Below, piece after piece: positions 1 through 6,664 of a DNA stretch of 9,674 bases; position 1 is the first letter of the stretch; the number at the start of each line of letters is the position of its first letter. A program made the translations under genes and the position numbers. The DNA is from JADCCX01 sp031372765. Its GTDB lineage: Bacteria; Pseudomonadota; Alphaproteobacteria; Rhizobiales; Beijerinckiaceae. Under the pieces are notes generated by a model, which saw only the letters and a list, made by a program, of their open reading frames with translations, was not told the DNA's origin and did not search any database. Location: the NCBI GenBank assembly GCA_031372765.1, contig JANMLW010000255.1, forward strand, positions 1-9,674, written 5' to 3'.

Positions 1-920
1 AAGCGTACCTTGTCCTTGGTCTGCAGCTCCTGATAATCCGTTGAATAACGATCAACGGCTTTCCAGGACATGTCGGCCGAAGCGGCTTCCACGGCATTGG
101 CGATGATGGCCTTCATTTTTTCAGGCAGGGCATCGAACTTGGTCTTGTTGAACATGATCTCGAACTGCTCGGCGTTCTGATGGTAGCTTTGCAGCATGCA
201 GATCTTCGAGACGTCGGCAAAACCAAGCAGGCGGTCTGACGAGGCGTTGTTGAACTCAGCCGCATCCAGCAGGCCACGGTCCATGGCCGAGACGATTTCA
301 CCACCTGGCAAGGCATTGACCGCAGCACCCATGCCGGTGAACACGTCAATGGAAATACCGACTGTGCGGAATTTCACACCCTTGAGGTCATCCACCTTGG
401 TGATGGGCTTCTTGAACCAGCCCAGTGGCTGTGTCGGCATCGGTCCGGATGGGAACGAGACGACATTGGCGCCAATTGAGGCATAGAGCTTGGCGAGCAA
501 CTCCTTGCCGCCGCCATACTTGTGCCAGGCCAGAAGCATGTTTGCATCCATGGCATAGCCGGGGCCCGATCCCCACAACGCCAGTGCCGTCTGCTTGCCG
601 TAGTGATACACCAAAACGCCGTGACCACCATCAAGCGTGCCTTTGGAAACAGCTTCCAGCAGGCCGAAAGCCGGAACAACGGCACCCGCAGGCAGAACCT
701 CGATCCTGAGATCGCCGCCGGTCATATCATTCACTTTCTTGGCGAAATCCAGCGCGTATTCATGGAAAATATCCTTGGCTGGCCATGTGCTCTGCCAACG
801 CATGGTAATAGGCCCTTGAGCGCTGGCAATGCCTGGCGCCATAACAGCACCGGCAGCAGCAACAGCCGTGCCTTTCAGAAACCGCCTCCGTGATGGCGTC
901 TCCGTGGTTGAATTCTTCAT
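1..920 (-). CDS. TRAP transporter solute-binding protein, DctP family (3' end outside window)
   Basis: Periplasmic substrate-binding subunit of a tripartite ATP-independent (TRAP) transporter, which hands a carboxylate-type ligand to a membrane permease pair. The reading frame is open from the ATG at 920 to the window edge, giving 306 codons; only the C-terminal tip is missing. Residues 1-34 are a twin-arginine signal: SRRRFLKG at 10-17, a hydrophobic Ala-rich stretch, then a cleavage-like ASA before Gln35. The mature part has the DctP pattern, including KVDDLKGVKFRT with the arginine (about R185) that in this family normally salt-bridges the ligand carboxylate, and the later MDRGLLDAAEFNN segment typical of the TakP/SmoM-like branch. 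The ligand cannot be read from sequence; 2-oxo acids, lactate and sugar acids are family possibilities. A ribosome site (AGGGAGA) lies about 7 bases before the ATG. The permease genes are expected beyond position 1. Confidence 0.9.
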   Translation of the reverse strand, partial: MKNSTTETPSRRRFLKGTAVAAAGAVMAPGIASAQGPITMRWQSTWPAKDIFHEYALDFAKKVNDMTGGDLRIEVLPAGAVVPAFGLLEAVSKGTLDGGHGVLVYHYGKQTALALWGSGPGYAMDANMLLAWHKYGGGKELLAKLYASIGANVVSFPSGPMPTQPLGWFKKPITKVDDLKGVKFRTVGISIDVFTGMGAAVNALPGGEIVSAMDRGLLDAAEFNNASSDRLLGFADVSKICMLQSYHQNAEQFEIMFNKTKFDALPEKMKAIIANAVEAASADMSWKAVDRYSTDYQELQTKDKVR

Positions 921-966
921 GGTTTTCTCCCTGCAAATGGCAGTTATCCACCCACTGCCTTCTAAC

Positions 967-995
967 AGTTTAGGCTTGCAATCAAGGCTTGCCAA
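967..995 (-). promoter_or_regulatory. Candidate sigma70-type promoter of the TRAP binding-protein gene
   Basis: Read on the minus strand, TTGGCA (990-995) and TAAACT (967-972) are separated by exactly 17 bases and sit about 47 bases before the ATG at 920. The -35 matches the consensus at 5 of 6 positions and the -10 at 4 of 6. The rest of the 921-1091 gap holds an AT-rich patch around 1010-1035 and no further gene. Placement and spacing make this reasonable; no operator was recognised. Confidence 0.4.
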
Positions 996-1089
996 GGGGT
1001 CGAAAGAGACAAATTAATAATGTATTATAAATCTTTGCCGATAATCAGCGGGCCGGTTGTGTGATGATGCTCGCAGTGTTGTTACCGGA

Positions 1090-1112
1090 GCCTATCCGGC
1101 ATTCCGATAGGC
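1090..1112 (-). repeat. Small inverted repeat over the stop codon of the glycosylphosphotransferase gene
   Basis: GCCTATC (1090-1096) and GATAGGC (1106-1112) are perfect inverted repeats with a 9-base loop, and the stop codon (1092-1094) lies inside one arm. No T-run follows on the minus strand, so it is not a standard intrinsic terminator. It may slow 3' decay of the transcript or be a coincidence of the coding sequence. Confidence 0.3.
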
Positions 1113-2561
1113 CTTGGGGGAAACCACGGTCTGGGCAATGATCATCATGTCCATATAGATCGACCAGTTATCGATATAGTGCAGATCATGCTCGACACGG
1201 GCCTGCATCTTGGCATCGGTTGAGGTCTCGCCGCGAAATCCGTTGACCTGCGCCCAGCCGGTAATGCCCGGTTTGACATTGTGCCTGCGGGCATAGAGCG
1301 CGATGCGCCGCTCATAGGCATGATCATGCGCCAGCGCGTGCGGACGGGGGCCGACAAGCGACATCTCGCCCTTAAGCACATTGAGCAGTTGCGGCAACTC
1401 GTCGAGGTTGAAACGACGCAGAAGGCGACCAACCCGCGTGATGCGCGGATCATTGGCTACCGCCTGTTTGACCACATCACCATCATCCATGGTCAGCATG
1501 GTACGAAACTTGACGATGCGGAAAGGCTGCTGGTTGAACCCATAGCGGCGCTGCAGGAAGAAAACCGGACCACGGCTGTCAAGCCTTATGGCGAGGGCAA
1601 TGATGGCAAGGAGAGGGGCCAGCAGCACCAGCGCCAATGTGCCTACGATCGAGTCGAAGATGCGCTTGAGCACCACGTCCCCCATGGAGAGTGGACGGCG
1701 CACAAGCTGGACGCTCGAAACCGTGCCAATCCGCGAGATACGCACGTCATGGAAGCGATCAAGAATGGCTTCAGCACCCAGGTGGATGGATGCAGGAATT
1801 GTGAGAAACCGGTCGATGGACTGATCGATCAGATGCTTGCTGTCCCATGACATCAGGATGAAGACATCATCCGGGGATGAGGCGCGGGCGCGCATGACGG
1901 CTTCATCCAGCGCGGCCAGACTAGCATAGTCGGCATGCTTTTCGGGACGGGGAATAACCGATACACCAGCGATCTCCATGCCCAGATTCCAAGGTTGGTG
2001 CCGCGTGGCAAAAGCGATGATCTCTTCCTCGAAGCCGATGAGAAAGATACGCCGGGCAGCGACAGTGCCGGTTTTGCTGGCGATCTGCACCAGACGCACC
2101 AGCAGATAACGCCCGGCAACCAGCGCAATAAAGCCACCGGCGTATAACAGCACGACTGTGCCGCGAGAGAAGATCATGCTTGTCTTGGTCATGAAGCCCA
2201 GCACGATGGCAGCCATGAAGGCGATATTCCAGAACTGAAAGGTCCGCCCAGCATGGCCGCGAAAATCAAGGAAGTTGCCGATGGAATATTCCTGGCGCGC
2301 AACATTGGGGATCAACACGAACAGGGCGACGACTGCACCGATCTGCAGCAGGTTCTCGTTGAACGGGGCCTCGCCCAATGCCATCAGATGATAGGCCCAG
2401 CCCACGACAACGGCACTGACAATGATGGTCGCTGCATCAGTGGCTGCTGCAAAGAGTGAGAAAAAAGCGCGGGACTGGGCCGCGCGCGTCCGGCGCGCTG
2501 CTCCTTGTCCATTGATGGTGTTGATCCCGATCGCCTGCATCACATTCATTTTCTGTGTCAT
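1092..2561 (-). CDS. Undecaprenyl-phosphate sugar phosphotransferase (polyprenyl glycosylphosphotransferase, WcaJ/ExoY/PssY type)
   Basis: Integral inner-membrane enzyme that transfers a sugar-1-phosphate (commonly glucose or galactose) from a UDP-sugar to undecaprenyl phosphate, the first step in building an exopolysaccharide repeat. The 489 residues show four N-terminal membrane helices (about 30-56, 67-85, 110-124 and 135-155), a soluble middle domain (about 170-285), a re-entrant hydrophobic segment (about 301-328) and the catalytic sugar-transferase domain to the C-terminus. Visible family motifs are KRIFD, GPVFFLQRRYGFN, KFRTM, NLDELPQ (Asp-Glu pair near 387-388), SLVGPRP and KPGITGWAQVNGFRGE. 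The ATG at 2561 was chosen; ATGs at 2549 and 2540 and a TTG at 2609 are alternatives, and none has a strong ribosome site. No other polysaccharide gene is next to it, so it looks like a stand-alone priming enzyme. Sugar specificity is not readable. Confidence 0.9.
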   Translation of the reverse strand: MTQKMNVMQAIGINTINGQGAARRTRAAQSRAFFSLFAAATDAATIIVSAVVVGWAYHLMALGEAPFNENLLQIGAVVALFVLIPNVARQEYSIGNFLDFRGHAGRTFQFWNIAFMAAIVLGFMTKTSMIFSRGTVVLLYAGGFIALVAGRYLLVRLVQIASKTGTVAARRIFLIGFEEEIIAFATRHQPWNLGMEIAGVSVIPRPEKHADYASLAALDEAVMRARASSPDDVFILMSWDSKHLIDQSIDRFLTIPASIHLGAEAILDRFHDVRISRIGTVSSVQLVRRPLSMGDVVLKRIFDSIVGTLALVLLAPLLAIIALAIRLDSRGPVFFLQRRYGFNQQPFRIVKFRTMLTMDDGDVVKQAVANDPRITRVGRLLRRFNLDELPQLLNVLKGEMSLVGPRPHALAHDHAYERRIALYARRHNVKPGITGWAQVNGFRGETSTDAKMQARVEHDLHYIDNWSIYMDMMIIAQTVVSPKAYRNAG

Positions 2562-2713
2562 ATTCCGCCAGCCTGTACCATTGCAGGACAACACGGCATC
2601 GTGGATCAACGATATCAGTGCCCCCGCATGTCAGATTGCAAACTGCGTACCAGCAAAACTGCGTGGTATTTGGAATTGGGGCGTGCAGCCAGTTCATTGC
2701 CCGAGGCGGGCCT

Positions 2714-2742
2714 GTCATACAAGTGGATTAACCTTTCGTTAA
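2714..2742 (-). promoter_or_regulatory. Putative CtrA-box promoter of the glycosylphosphotransferase gene
   Basis: Positions 2728-2742 read TTAACCTTTCGTTAA, an exact match to the alphaproteobacterial CtrA recognition pattern TTAA-N7-TTAA and also a palindrome (TTAAC-5-GTTAA). On the minus strand the first half overlaps a -35-like TTAACG, followed after 17 bases by TATGAC (plus-strand 2714-2719) as a -10. A CtrA box over the -35 is the arrangement known for CtrA-activated promoters. The predicted transcript would start near 2706, leaving a leader of roughly 145 bases to the ATG at 2561. The motif and layout are seen; control by CtrA is inferred. Confidence 0.5.
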
Positions 2743-2784
2743 GACATGTCAGCTGCGCGAAAAAGCGTGCCCTGATTGCCAGAC

Positions 2785-2812
2785 AAAAAAAAACCCCCGC
2801 TTCGGGCGGGGG
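2785..2812 (-). terminator. Intrinsic terminator of efp
   Basis: A perfect 7-bp GC stem, CCCCCGC (2794-2800) with GCGGGGG (2806-2812), and a 5-base loop. On the minus strand it is followed by nine T residues (A-run 2785-2793). It lies 37 bases past the efp stop codon, so it ends efp transcription and insulates the sugar-transferase promoter. No T-run exists on the plus strand, so it acts in one direction only. Confidence 0.9.
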
Positions 2813-2830
2813 CTGCTGAACACAGATGAT

Positions 2831-2853
2831 CTGATGTTTTTCTGAAACATCAG
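2831..2853 (-). repeat. Perfect 9-bp hairpin across the efp stop codon
   Basis: CTGATGTTT (2831-2839) and AAACATCAG (2845-2853) pair perfectly around a 5-base loop. The efp stop codon (2850-2852) is inside one arm. It is upstream, in efp orientation, of the strong terminator at 2785-2812, so the efp transcript would carry two hairpins in tandem. A role in termination or in protecting the 3' end is an inference. Confidence 0.6.
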
Positions 2854-3419
2854 TCCTTGGCGCGTTCCACATAGGACCCGTCCTCGGTCAGCACCACAAT
2901 CCGCGTTCCCACGCTGATATGGGGTGGAACAGTCGTTCTGATGCCATTTGACAGGATGGCAGGCTTGTAGGAGGACGAGGCCGTCTGCCCCTTGTTAGCG
3001 GGCTCGGTTTCAACAATTTCAAGAATGACCTTGGAGGGAATTTCGATCGATACGGCGTTTTCACCAAACAGCGAAAGCTGCACAATCATGTTCTCAAGCA
3101 AGTACGGGGCAACGTCGCCGATCACATCGGCATTGACCTGCACCTGATCAAAGTTTTCCTGATTCATGAAGTGGAATATATCTTCTTCCCGGTAGAGATA
3201 CTGATAATTGCGGGTGTCCAATTCAGCCTTCTCGACGGTCTCGGTCGTGCGGAAGCGCACCGCCACCTTGATGCCATCACCGATGCGCCGCATGTCCAGC
3301 TGGGTGACGGGCGTGCCCTTGCCGGGGTGAATGTTCTCGGCGGCGATGACCGTGTGCAGGCGGCCATCCATTTCAACGACACTTCCTCTGCGCAGTGAAC
3401 TGGCGATGACCCTGACCAT
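2850..3419 (-). CDS. efp: Translation elongation factor P
   Basis: Cytoplasmic translation factor that binds between the P and E sites and promotes peptide-bond formation at polyproline motifs. The product is 189 residues, the normal length. The order is an N-terminal KOW-like domain (about 1-65), then two OB-fold domains, ending in the conserved block GIRTTVPPHISVGTRIVV...DGSYVERAKD. Residues 31-35 read HPGKG, which puts Lys34 exactly where E. coli EF-P carries its beta-lysine modification. The enzymes for that modification are the divergent neighbours epmA and epmB. The ATG at 3419 is favoured by AAGGAAA about 5 bases upstream and by alignment with E. coli EF-P; longer in-frame versions starting further upstream have no support. 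Transcription ends at the hairpin at 2785-2812. Confidence 0.97.
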   Translation of the reverse strand: MVRVIASSLRRGSVVEMDGRLHTVIAAENIHPGKGTPVTQLDMRRIGDGIKVAVRFRTTETVEKAELDTRNYQYLYREEDIFHFMNQENFDQVQVNADVIGDVAPYLLENMIVQLSLFGENAVSIEIPSKVILEIVETEPANKGQTASSSYKPAILSNGIRTTVPPHISVGTRIVVLTEDGSYVERAKD

Positions 3420-3547
3420 GGTGTTTCCTTGACTTGGTGCGGCCAACGTTCGAGAGCAGGCCAGAGAACATTTGTTGCGTTGCTGTGACAGGTTAGCGGT
3501 GCCAAGAAAAGCCCTGTTCAAGCCTGAATTGAGGTATTTGATCTGAT
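3420..3547. promoter_or_regulatory. Divergent intergenic region efp / epmA
   Basis: This 128-base gap between two divergent starts must hold the promoters for efp and, most likely, for epmA-epmB. On the minus strand a TTGAAC is followed at long spacing by a weak TAACCT, which is not convincing. No clear operator, repeat or riboswitch was seen. On the plus side only GAGG, about 15 bases before the epmA ATG, resembles a ribosome site. Confidence 0.4.
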
Positions 3548-4612
3548 ATGAGCAGAAATGCACCTTGGTGGGATGCAGAAAGCCACGCGGCACGCCGCAG
3601 CGGCCTTGTCCTGCGCGGCAGGATACGATCTTCCATCCGCAAGCATCTCGAAGGCCTGCACTTTACCGAAATCGAGGCTGCACAGCTTCAAATCTCGCCC
3701 GGCAATGAAACTCACCTGCACGGCTTTGCTACGGAACTGAGCCACGATGACGGGCGGCAGACAAGGCTGTATCTTCATACTTCACCGGAATTTGCCTGCA
3801 AGAAACTGCTTGCCGCAGGCGAGACGCGCATCTTCGATTTTGCCCGTGTTTTCCGCAACCGTGAACGTGGCCGCCTGCACAGCCCCGAGTTCACCATGCT
3901 GGAATGGTATAGGGCCGATGAACCCTACGAGACATTGATGGAGGACTGCGCAGACCTGTTACGACTGGCCGCCGAAACGACGGGCAGGCGCACGTGGCAC
4001 TACCGTGAGCGGACCATCAATCCGATGCTGGCGCCCGGCCGCATCACCGTGGCGGAAGCGTTCACCCGCTTTGCCGGGATTGATCTTCTCTCAACGGTTG
4101 ATGGCGCTTTGACCGACACAGCCGCACTGATGGCGCAAGCGAAAGCGTCAGGCGTGCGCACGGCGCATGACGACACATGGTCGGATGTGTTCAGCCGCGT
4201 GCTTGTGGAAAAGATCGAACCTCAAATCGGCAATGATCGCGCCACTATCCTGAGCGAATACCCCATTCCCGAGGCAGCATTGGCGCGGCGCAAGCCGGGA
4301 TCGAACAAGGTTTCAGAGCGTTTCGAGATTTTTGCCTGTGGCGTCGAGCTTGCCAATGCCTTTGGTGAATTGACCGACCCCGTTGAACAACGCCAACGGT
4401 TCGAGGCTGACATGGAATTGAAGCAGCAGATTTACGGCGAGACATATCCCATTGACGAAGATTTCATGGCCGCACTCCCCCAAATGCCCCCGACTTGCGG
4501 TGCTGCCCTTGGCTTTGACCGTTTGGTGATGCTGGCAGTTGGTGCTGACTGCATCGATGATGTGATCTGGACTCCAGTCGTCGATCCGTTCAGGGATGGT
4601 GTCAGATCATGA
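3548..4612 (+). CDS. epmA: EF-P--(R)-beta-lysine ligase
   Basis: Paralogue of the class-II lysyl-tRNA synthetase catalytic core (also called GenX, PoxA or YjeA) that activates (R)-beta-lysine with ATP and joins it to Lys34 of EF-P instead of to tRNA. The 354 residues lack an anticodon-binding domain. Visible features are TSPE (78-81), motif 2 with RVFRNRERGRLHSPEFTMLEWY (about 100-121), the lysine-site block GVELANAFGELTD (265-277) and motif 3 GAALGFDRLVML (318-329). Ala320 aligns with E. coli EpmA Ala298, where true LysRS has glycine, which supports EpmA rather than LysRS. It is somewhat longer than E. coli EpmA (325). The ATG at 3548 fits the family N-terminus, though its ribosome site is weak. 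The stop codon overlaps the epmB start by four bases (ATGA), implying coupled translation. Confidence 0.95.
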   Translation: MSRNAPWWDAESHAARRSGLVLRGRIRSSIRKHLEGLHFTEIEAAQLQISPGNETHLHGFATELSHDDGRQTRLYLHTSPEFACKKLLAAGETRIFDFARVFRNRERGRLHSPEFTMLEWYRADEPYETLMEDCADLLRLAAETTGRRTWHYRERTINPMLAPGRITVAEAFTRFAGIDLLSTVDGALTDTAALMAQAKASGVRTAHDDTWSDVFSRVLVEKIEPQIGNDRATILSEYPIPEAALARRKPGSNKVSERFEIFACGVELANAFGELTDPVEQRQRFEADMELKQQIYGETYPIDEDFMAALPQMPPTCGAALGFDRLVMLAVGADCIDDVIWTPVVDPFRDGVRS

Positions 4613-5664
4613 GCATGATGCAATCCAACCCAGACAAAACCTTGCGGACAGTCGGTGAGCTTGCAGCGGCTGGTTTTGTCCCAACGGATGAAGCTGCAGC
4701 ACTTGAGGAGGTGGCGCAGAAATACGCAGTGGCTATCTCTCCGTCCATTCTGGCGCTGATGGATCGGGGCAATCCCGCTGATCCGATGAACCGTCAGTTC
4801 CTGCCCTCGGTGCAGGAACTGATCACCACGCCCGAGGAACTGTCCGATCCCATCGGCGACAACCAGCATATGCCGGTGGAAGGCGTTGTGCACCGATATC
4901 CGGATCGTGTGCTGCTCAAGATCGTGCATGCCTGCCCGGTCTATTGCCGCTTCTGTTTTCGCCGCGAAATGGTGGGGCCTGGCGGCGACAGTCTGACAGG
5001 AGACAGGCTTGCCGCAGCGGTTAGCTATATCGCGGCCCATCCTGAAATCTGGGAGGTCATCCTGACTGGCGGTGATCCGTTCATACTGACCGCACGGCGT
5101 GTCAGTGATCTGATGCGGCAGCTTTCCGCGATCCCGCACATCAAGGTCATTCGCTGGCACACGCGGGTGCCGACGGTTGACCCCGCACGCATCACGTCTG
5201 CCTTTGTGAAGGCCCTGAAAGTCCCCGGCAAGGCAACCTATATAGCGATTCACGCCAACCATCCGCGCGAGTTCACGCCGGAAGCCGAGATCGCCATTGC
5301 CCACCTTGCTGATGCGGGCATCGTGCTGGTGTCGCAAAGTGTGCTGCTACGGGGCGTCAATGACAGTGTGGAAACATTGGCAGACCTGATGCGGGCGTTC
5401 GTCGCCAACCGTATCAAGCCCTACTATCTGCACCATCCTGATCTGGCGCCGGGAACATCGCATTTCCGCCTGTCCATTACGGAGGGTCAGGCACTGGTGA
5501 AACAGCTGCGTGGCAGGCTCTCAGGCCTCTGCCAGCCGGAGTACGTACTTGATATTCCCGGTGGTCACGGCAAGTCGCCCGTCGGATCAAGCTATCTGTC
5601 GGCCACTGCGCAAGGATCGATGATCGAGGACTATACCGGCCAATTACATCCCATCAATCCGTGA
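4609..5664 (+). CDS. epmB: EF-P lysine 2,3-aminomutase (radical SAM, makes (R)-beta-lysine)
   Basis: Radical S-adenosylmethionine and PLP enzyme (YjeK/KamA family) that converts L-alpha-lysine to (R)-beta-lysine, the substrate of EpmA. In its 351 residues the iron-sulfur cluster motif CPVYCRFC gives Cys109, Cys113 and Cys116 (CX3CX2C). ILTGGDPF (141-148) is the SAM-binding GGD-type segment, and IPGGHGKSPV (316-325) holds the likely PLP lysine, Lys322. The length matches EpmB (about 340) rather than the longer clostridial catabolic aminomutases (over 400), which have a C-terminal extension not present here. The start ATG at 4609 overlaps the epmA stop; ATGs at residues 3 and 4 are alternatives. 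Position next to epmA and efp makes the EF-P role much more likely than lysine catabolism. A gene for the EpmC hydroxylase was not seen in the window. Confidence 0.94.
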   Translation: MSMMQSNPDKTLRTVGELAAAGFVPTDEAAALEEVAQKYAVAISPSILALMDRGNPADPMNRQFLPSVQELITTPEELSDPIGDNQHMPVEGVVHRYPDRVLLKIVHACPVYCRFCFRREMVGPGGDSLTGDRLAAAVSYIAAHPEIWEVILTGGDPFILTARRVSDLMRQLSAIPHIKVIRWHTRVPTVDPARITSAFVKALKVPGKATYIAIHANHPREFTPEAEIAIAHLADAGIVLVSQSVLLRGVNDSVETLADLMRAFVANRIKPYYLHHPDLAPGTSHFRLSITEGQALVKQLRGRLSGLCQPEYVLDIPGGHGKSPVGSSYLSATAQGSMIEDYTGQLHPINP

Positions 5665-5677
5665 GCAATGCACCGTA

Positions 5678-5700
5678 CTGATCCGCAGCATCAGGTTTTT
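5678..5700 (+). terminator. Weak candidate terminator after epmB
   Basis: CTGAT (5678-5682) and ATCAG (5690-5694) form a 5-bp stem with a 7-base loop, followed by G and five T residues (5696-5700). It begins 13 bases past the epmB stop. The stem is short and AT-containing, so partial readthrough into the next genes is likely if it works at all. Confidence 0.3.
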
Positions 5701-5767
5701 GCATTGGTGGAATCAGGGTTTGAATGATCATCTGGTATTCCGCCTGGACAAGCAGAAGGACAGCGCC

Positions 5768-6637
5768 ATGAGCATCGATCATTCAAGCCTCGATCCTTTT
5801 GCAGCCCGCCGCGCTGCCTACCGTACCTTGCATCAAGCCGGCTGCTTTGTGCAGCCAAACCCGTGGGATGCAGGCACCGCCCGCTGGCTCGCGGCACGGG
5901 GTTTTCCCGCCTTGGCCACGACAAGTGCAGGGTTTGCCTGGAGTAGAGGCCGTGCCGATCAGGATGTTCCAATTGACCTGATGCTTGGGTACATAGCGGA
6001 CATGGTCGAGGCAACACCAGAACTGCCGGTCAATGCCGATTTTGAGAACGGTTATGCTCATGACCTAGAAACATTGGAAAGCAATGTAAAACGCTGCGTG
6101 GCAACCGGCGTGGCGGGTCTCTCCATCGAGGACGCGACGGGTAATTCCGATCATCCGCTTTATGATTTCGACATAGCGGTGGAGCGCATAAGGGTGGCGC
6201 GTCGTGCCATCGATGCGACCGGTGCAGATGTGCTGCTGACCGCCCGTGCCGAGGCTTATCTCACCGGCCATCCCGAGCCCTTGAAAGAAGCGACGCGACG
6301 CCTTGCCGCCTTTGCCGACGCAGGCGCTGACGTGCTCTATGCGCCGGGACCAAAGACGCGGGATGACATGCTGGCGATGGTAAAAGCCGCTGGGGGAAAG
6401 CCGGTCAACATTGTGGTTTACAATGACTTCGGATTGACTGTTGCTGACATAGCGGCTCTGGGTGCCCGCCGCATCTCCATCGGTTCCGCCATGGCAAAAG
6501 CGGCCTGGACAGGCTTTGTAAACGCCACTGAACTGATTGCCATGGAGGGGAGTTTTGCCGGTTTTGCTGACAATATGGCCAGCACCTCATTGAATGATTT
6601 TTTTCTGGATGATGTGAAGAAGCGTGGCATATCCTAA
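5768..6637 (+). CDS. Isocitrate lyase / phosphoenolpyruvate mutase superfamily protein
   Basis: TIM-barrel enzyme of the PEP mutase/isocitrate lyase superfamily (PrpB-like; PEP_mutase-type), whose members make or break C-C or P-C bonds next to a carboxylate using a bound Mg2+. The 289 residues show NPWDAGTARWLAARGFPALATTSAG (31-55), VNADFENGYAHD (88-99) with Asp91 and Glu93 in the usual metal/substrate loop, SIEDATG (119-125) and LLTARAEAY (156-164) with Arg160. The loop reads ENGY rather than the KKCGH of isocitrate lyase or the DTGYG-type loop of methylisocitrate lyase, so neither name should be used. The ATG at 5768 has AGAAGGA about 7 bases upstream; a TTG at 5699 in frame lacks one. It lies 103 bases after epmB and 27 bases before the acetyltransferase gene, suggesting those two are cotranscribed. 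Substrate unknown. Confidence 0.85.
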   Translation: MSIDHSSLDPFAARRAAYRTLHQAGCFVQPNPWDAGTARWLAARGFPALATTSAGFAWSRGRADQDVPIDLMLGYIADMVEATPELPVNADFENGYAHDLETLESNVKRCVATGVAGLSIEDATGNSDHPLYDFDIAVERIRVARRAIDATGADVLLTARAEAYLTGHPEPLKEATRRLAAFADAGADVLYAPGPKTRDDMLAMVKAAGGKPVNIVVYNDFGLTVADIAALGARRISIGSAMAKAAWTGFVNATELIAMEGSFAGFADNMASTSLNDFFLDDVKKRGIS

Positions 6638-6664
6638 GCTGGTCTTGTCTAAGGCACCTTGTAC

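Noticed and set aside
1010..1035. AT-rich stretch with TTAATAATG and TTATAA resembling a CtrA site or a second promoter
   Set aside because: The TTAA-N7-TTAA spacing is not met and no -35 element fits; the promoter at 967-995 is better placed.
1281..1850. 189-codon open frame on the plus strand opposite the glycosylphosphotransferase gene
   Set aside because: Antisense to a clear catalytic domain; composition reflects the complementary codons and no domain is visible.
4432..5337. 301-codon open frame on the minus strand opposite epmB
   Set aside because: It lies entirely opposite the end of epmA and most of epmB, both well supported by motifs. Its product is rich in His, Arg and Asp with no recognisable domain, as expected of an antisense shadow in GC-rich DNA.
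5699..5767. Upstream TTG start extending the PEP-mutase-like protein by 23 residues
   Set aside because: The extension has no ribosome site and overlaps the weak terminator, while the ATG at 5768 has a good AGAAGGA site and matches the family N-terminus.
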